A stretch of DNA of 64,000 bases from Gammaproteobacteria bacterium. GTDB taxonomy: Bacteria > Pseudomonadota > Gammaproteobacteria > Pseudomonadales > Cellvibrionaceae. Positions 61,071 through 64,000 of this stretch are shown here, piece after piece (positions within the stretch are counted from its first letter, which is position 1; every line of letters starts with the position of its first letter). Position numbers and translations under genes: made by a program. The notes under the pieces are model-generated. The model saw only the letters and a program-made list of their open reading frames with translations. It searched no databases and had not been told where the DNA came from. Location: contig JAGKWO010000006.1 of NCBI GenBank assembly GCA_021151835.1, forward strand, positions 62,001 through 126,000, written 5' to 3'.

Positions 61071-61778
61071 ATGACAGTCAAAATAATCAAAGGCGCAGGC
61101 AAAGGCTGGCGTCCCTATCGCTTCCCGCCGCGTGCCAGTTTTAATTCGGGCGGATTGGGCAATGACTCATGGGGGGCTGATCCCGCTGCACTTCAACGCG
61201 CTATCGCTGAGGGTTTCCAGGAAGGTTCGGAAAAAGGCTATCAACAAGGTTTGGTGCAAGGGCAAGAGGAAGGCCAACGCGAAGGTTATGTGCAGGGCCG
61301 CAATGAAGGCCTGGTGCGGGGGCGTGAGGAAGGAAAAACCGAAGGTCGCCAGCTGTTTGAAACCGCGAGCCAGCCGCTCGACCAGATCAGCCAGCATCTG
61401 CAGGCGTTTATGGAAGATTTTGATCGCAAGCGCCGCCGCGAATTACTGCAACTGGTGAAGAAGGTGGCGCAGCAGGTGATCCGCTGCGAACTCACCTTGC
61501 ATCCCACCCAGTTATTAAACCTGGCGGAGGAAGCATTGGCGTCCATGCCAGCCGACCAGGGCGATGTGCACATCCATCTCAACCCCGAGGAATATAACCG
61601 CATTAAAGATCTCGCCCCCGGCCGCGCCGCTAACTGGCGGTTGGTGGCGGATGAAAAACTCGCACTGGGCGAATGCCGCATCGTAACCGCGCAAACGGAA
61701 GCGGATATCGGCTGCCAGCAGCGCTTGGATGCCTGTATCGATACCCTCGCCGAACATATGCATCTGGCTGAGGGCTGA
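61071..61778 (+). CDS. fliH: Flagellar export regulator FliH
   Basis: A 235-residue stalk protein that binds FliI and the C-ring. The middle has the FliH glycine repeat, with GxxxG units from 'AIAEGFQEGSEKGYQQGLVQ' to 'GLVRGREEGKTEG', and the C-terminal domain shows 'LLQLVKKVAQQVIRCELTLH' and 'VHIHLNPEEYNRIKDLAP'. 14 bp separate it from fliG, and 2 bp from fliI. Confidence 0.92.
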   Translation: MTVKIIKGAGKGWRPYRFPPRASFNSGGLGNDSWGADPAALQRAIAEGFQEGSEKGYQQGLVQGQEEGQREGYVQGRNEGLVRGREEGKTEGRQLFETASQPLDQISQHLQAFMEDFDRKRRRELLQLVKKVAQQVIRCELTLHPTQLLNLAEEALASMPADQGDVHIHLNPEEYNRIKDLAPGRAANWRLVADEKLALGECRIVTAQTEADIGCQQRLDACIDTLAEHMHLAEG

Positions 61779-61780
61779 GT

Positions 61781-63121
61781 GTGAATAACCCATCACCATT
61801 ACCATTGGGCGACTTCAAACTCGATGACGCACTGCGTTCGCTCGATAGCATCCAGCTCGCGCGCGTGAGTGGTCGTCTGGTACGCGTTTCCGGTTTGCTA
61901 TTGGAAAGCCACGGCTGCCAGCGCATGACCGGCCAGCGCTGCTATGTGGAGCAGGGCGATGGCAGCATGCTGGATGCGCAAGTGGTGGGTTTTAACCGCG
62001 ATATCAGTTACCTGATGCCTTTCAAAAAGCCGCTCGGTTTAGCGGCAGGTTCGCGTGTTTTCCCTGCCGATGACGACACGAGTTTACAAATTGATGATTC
62101 CTGGCTGGGCCGTGTACTCAATGGGTTGGGTGAACCGCTGGACGACTTGGGCAAACTCTCCGGGCGCGATCCCTTGCCGGTCGAATTACCCAAAATAAAT
62201 CCGCTGCGCCGTCGCCCGGTGTCTGCGCCGCTGGATGTGGGGGTGCGCGCAATCAACACTATGCTCACCCTCGGCAAAGGCCAGCGGGTTGGCTTGTTTG
62301 CCGGTAGTGGCGTGGGCAAAAGCGTGTTGCTCGGCATGATCACCCGCCAAACCAAGGCGGATGTTGTGGTGGTCGGTTTGATCGGTGAACGCGGTCGCGA
62401 AGTGCAGGAATTTATCCTGCATTCCCTGGGCGAAGCAGGTTTACGCAAAGCCGTCGTTGTGGTCGCGCCCGCTAATGAATCGCCTTTAATGCGCATGAAA
62501 GCCACCGAGCTGTGCCACAGCATCGCCGCCTATTTTCGCGATCAGGGCAAAGACGTTTTGCTGCTGGTGGATTCATTAACCCGCTACGCCATGGCGCAAC
62601 GCGAAATTGCCCTGGCATTGGGCGAACCGCCGGCGACCAAAGGTTATCCACCTTCGGTATTCGGCATGTTGCCGGAACTGGTGGAAAGCGCAGGCAATGG
62701 CGAAAGCGAGCGCGGCAGTTTAAGCGCGCTCTATACCGTGCTCGCCGAAGGCGATGACCAGCAAGACCCGATTGTGGATTGCGCGCGCGCGATCCTCGAC
62801 GGCCATATCGTTTTATCGCGCCGCCTCGCCGATGTTGGCCACTATCCCGCAATTGATATTGCCTCATCCGTTAGCCGCTGTATGACGCAGGTGACGGACA
62901 AATCCCATCAACAGGCCGCGCGCCAGTTGAAGGAGTACTACAGCACTTACGAAAAAATCAAAGAACTGATTCCCCTCGGCGGCTACACACCGGGCATGGA
63001 TCTAAAAACTGACCAGTCAGTGCAGCTCGCTCCCGCCATCGAAAAATTCCTGCGGCAAGACGTGGGCCAAGGCGCAGAGCTGGAGCAATGCCTGGCGGAT
63101 TTGAAAAATATAATTCGATAA
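61781..63121 (+). CDS. fliI: Flagellum-specific ATPase FliI
   Basis: A 446-residue F1-beta-like ATPase starting at GTG 61781. Walker A is 'GLFAGSGVGKSVLLGMI' (about 172-180) and Walker B 'DVLLLVDSLTRYAMAQREIA', with 'GEPPATKGYPPSVFGMLPEL' and the 'LSRRLADVGHYPAIDIASSV' catalytic region. It drives substrate unfolding and release from chaperones with FliH and FliJ. The start follows the fliH stop by 2 bp. Confidence 0.96.
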   Translation: MNNPSPLPLGDFKLDDALRSLDSIQLARVSGRLVRVSGLLLESHGCQRMTGQRCYVEQGDGSMLDAQVVGFNRDISYLMPFKKPLGLAAGSRVFPADDDTSLQIDDSWLGRVLNGLGEPLDDLGKLSGRDPLPVELPKINPLRRRPVSAPLDVGVRAINTMLTLGKGQRVGLFAGSGVGKSVLLGMITRQTKADVVVVGLIGERGREVQEFILHSLGEAGLRKAVVVVAPANESPLMRMKATELCHSIAAYFRDQGKDVLLLVDSLTRYAMAQREIALALGEPPATKGYPPSVFGMLPELVESAGNGESERGSLSALYTVLAEGDDQQDPIVDCARAILDGHIVLSRRLADVGHYPAIDIASSVSRCMTQVTDKSHQQAARQLKEYYSTYEKIKELIPLGGYTPGMDLKTDQSVQLAPAIEKFLRQDVGQGAELEQCLADLKNIIR

Positions 63122-63136
63122 GTGAGAGCCTGGAAA

Positions 63137-63559
63137 ATGAAAGAGCAACTCGACACCTTATCGCGCCTCGCCACCTTGCGTGCGACCCGTGTACAACAAA
63201 TGCTGGGCCGTGTGACTTACCAACAAAACCTGTGCCAGCGCTATCGCAACAACATTACCGGCCTCACGCGCCTGTGCGGTTTCACCGTGTCCATGACTAC
63301 GCCGTTGCAACGCGACAACCAGCAAAAATACAAAGGCACGCTATTGAAGATGGTGGAGTTGCAGCGTAAGGAGTTAGCCGTAGCGGAAGAAAATCTGGCA
63401 CGCATCCAGTTGGAACTGATGAACGCGATGCGCAGCGAAAAAATCGTTGCCCAGGTGATCGATGCAAAAATGGCGCAATGGCAACAATTGCTCAATCAGC
63501 AAGAACAAAAGATTCAGGATGGATTGGCCAGCCAGGGTTGGTGGAGATTAAAAATCTGA
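63137..63559 (+). CDS. fliJ: Flagellar export chaperone FliJ
   Basis: A 140-residue protein from the ATG at 63137 ('MKEQLDTLSRLATLRATRVQ'); an upstream GTG is less likely. It is almost entirely a helical coiled coil ('QRKELAVAEENLARIQLELM', 'MAQWQQLLNQQEQKIQDGLA'), the typical FliJ hairpin. It links FliI to the FlhA gate. Short and poorly conserved in sequence, so identity rests on position after fliI and coiled-coil nature. Confidence 0.88.
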   Translation: MKEQLDTLSRLATLRATRVQQMLGRVTYQQNLCQRYRNNITGLTRLCGFTVSMTTPLQRDNQQKYKGTLLKMVELQRKELAVAEENLARIQLELMNAMRSEKIVAQVIDAKMAQWQQLLNQQEQKIQDGLASQGWWRLKI

Positions 63560-63572
63560 ACGAACCATTTAA

Positions 63573-63607
63573 GTTATTGTGCAGGCCTGTCGCCCATAGG
63601 CAATAAC
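63573..63607. repeat. 7-bp inverted repeat between fliJ and flgM
   Basis: GTTATTG (63573-63579) and CAATAAC (63601-63607) flank a GC-rich 21-nt spacer, in the 106-bp gap before flgM. It may be an operator or a weak hairpin; no T-run follows. Confidence 0.4.
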
Positions 63608-63665
63608 AAGGTCATTTTGGTGTAAATGGCCGTAGCAACAACCTAATTGCATGCAGGACTCCATC

Positions 63666-63944
63666 ATGGAAATCAGCAGAAACATTAAAGCCGGCTACAG
63701 CGCCCCCGCTGAATCCGTCACCACCGCCAAAACTGATGCCGCAGAGCAGCCCAAAGTTGCCGCCGCAGGCCCAAAACCCGAGCCGCGTTTGGAACAATTG
63801 CAGGAAGCGATGCGCGCATTACCGGAAATCGATATGAACCAGGTAACCGCCATCAAGCAAGCACTGGCGCGCGGCGAATTAAGCAGCGATGTCAAAGTGC
63901 TCGCCCACAGCATCCTCGCTTACCATCGCGGCACTGATGTATGA
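63666..63944 (+). CDS. flgM: Anti-sigma28 factor FlgM
   Basis: A 92-residue protein from the ATG at 63666, with AGGA about 8 bp upstream; another ATG at 63651 lies too close to that site. N-terminal unstructured region ('MEISRNIKAGYSAPAES') and the C-terminal sigma-binding helices ('LPEIDMNQVTAIKQALARGE', 'SSDVKVLAHSILAYHRG'). FlgM holds the flagellar sigma28 until the hook is finished, so a sigma28 (LafS/FliA type) should be encoded elsewhere. Overlaps flgN. Confidence 0.85.
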   Translation: MEISRNIKAGYSAPAESVTTAKTDAAEQPKVAAAGPKPEPRLEQLQEAMRALPEIDMNQVTAIKQALARGELSSDVKVLAHSILAYHRGTDV

Positions 63945-64000
63945 CCCGCAGTGAGCAATTGGTACAACTGGCCGGGCGCGATATCGAACTGGATTGTACC
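63941..64000 (+). CDS. flgN: Flagellar chaperone FlgN, 5' fragment
   Basis: ATG 63941 overlaps the flgM stop by 4 bp (ATGA) and opens 'MTRSEQLVQLAGRDIELDCT', the start of an FlgN-type chaperone for hook-associated proteins. The gene runs off the right edge of the window, so identity rests on position and the first 20 residues only. Confidence 0.6.
   Translation, partial: MTRSEQLVQLAGRDIELDCT

Noticed and set aside
63560..63650. Sigma28 promoter before flgM
   Set aside because: GCCCATAG matches the -10 in six of eight positions, but the nearest -35-like TAAG is about 18 bp away instead of 15, so the pair does not fit.
1..64000. CRISPR arrays, tRNA, rRNA, transposase and prophage genes
   Set aside because: No regularly spaced repeats, cloverleaf sequences or mobile-element proteins were recognised.

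Overview
The window looks like part of a gammaproteobacterial chromosome, most probably from the Cellvibrio/Cellvibrionaceae neighbourhood. The evidence is protein content: a TonB-dependent receptor paired with a YfiR-domain hybrid kinase, secreted GH18 chitinase, PEP-CTERM-like secreted proteins, many c-di-GMP proteins, and gammaproteobacterial YbaL, TcdA, MdaB, TgpA and SufE relatives. The genus is an inference from memory of these families; no search was run.

Region 1 (1-6.0 kb): the 3' part of a YfiR-type hybrid histidine kinase, a TonB-dependent receptor, and two overlapping genes for citrate-synthase-fold proteins whose expected catalytic residues all appear replaced. A 16-bp-stem bidirectional terminator closes the block. 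Region 2 (6.0-13.5 kb): YbaL-type cation/proton antiporter, DUF1993 protein, a zinc-ribbon/TM2/pilin-like fusion with a small membrane protein, and an ECF sigma factor overlapping a membrane von Willebrand A protein that carries pieces of a TonB-receptor plug in swapped order. Region 3 (13.8-27.8 kb): a PEP-CTERM-like protein, the moxR-DUF58-tgpA operon, two GGDEF cyclases, a frameshifted second PEP-CTERM-like gene, two alpha/beta hydrolases, a TatD-type nuclease, chitinase and SufE.

Region 4 (28-41 kb) is signalling-rich: a double-domain KaiC-like ATPase with a receiver protein, arylamine N-acetyltransferase, TcdA, a FixJ-type regulator, an MCP, a CheR, a receiver-EAL phosphodiesterase and a large hybrid kinase with an HPt domain. 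Region 5 (40.6-49.4 kb) is a patchwork of small genes: MdaB/AraC pair, a decayed hydrolase, two GNATs, GFA, LysE, 2OG oxygenase, VOC, several unknowns, and two tandem PilZ genes.

Region 6 (49.5-64 kb, running off the right edge) is a flagellar export and basal-body locus: flhA-flhB-fliR-fliQ-fliP-fliN-fliM on the minus strand, diverging from a LafK-like sigma54 activator followed by fliE-F-G-H-I-J-flgM-flgN. This order, the absence of fliO between fliN and fliP, and a short FliM without the N-terminal CheY-binding peptide match secondary (lateral, Flag-2) flagellar systems rather than the primary polar type. The shared control region has a CRP/Vfr-like site, a sigma54-like promoter facing fliM and two perfect inverted repeats. 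The neighbouring PilZ genes and the many GGDEF/EAL proteins suggest c-di-GMP input to motility. No rRNA, tRNA, CRISPR array, insertion sequence or prophage was recognised.
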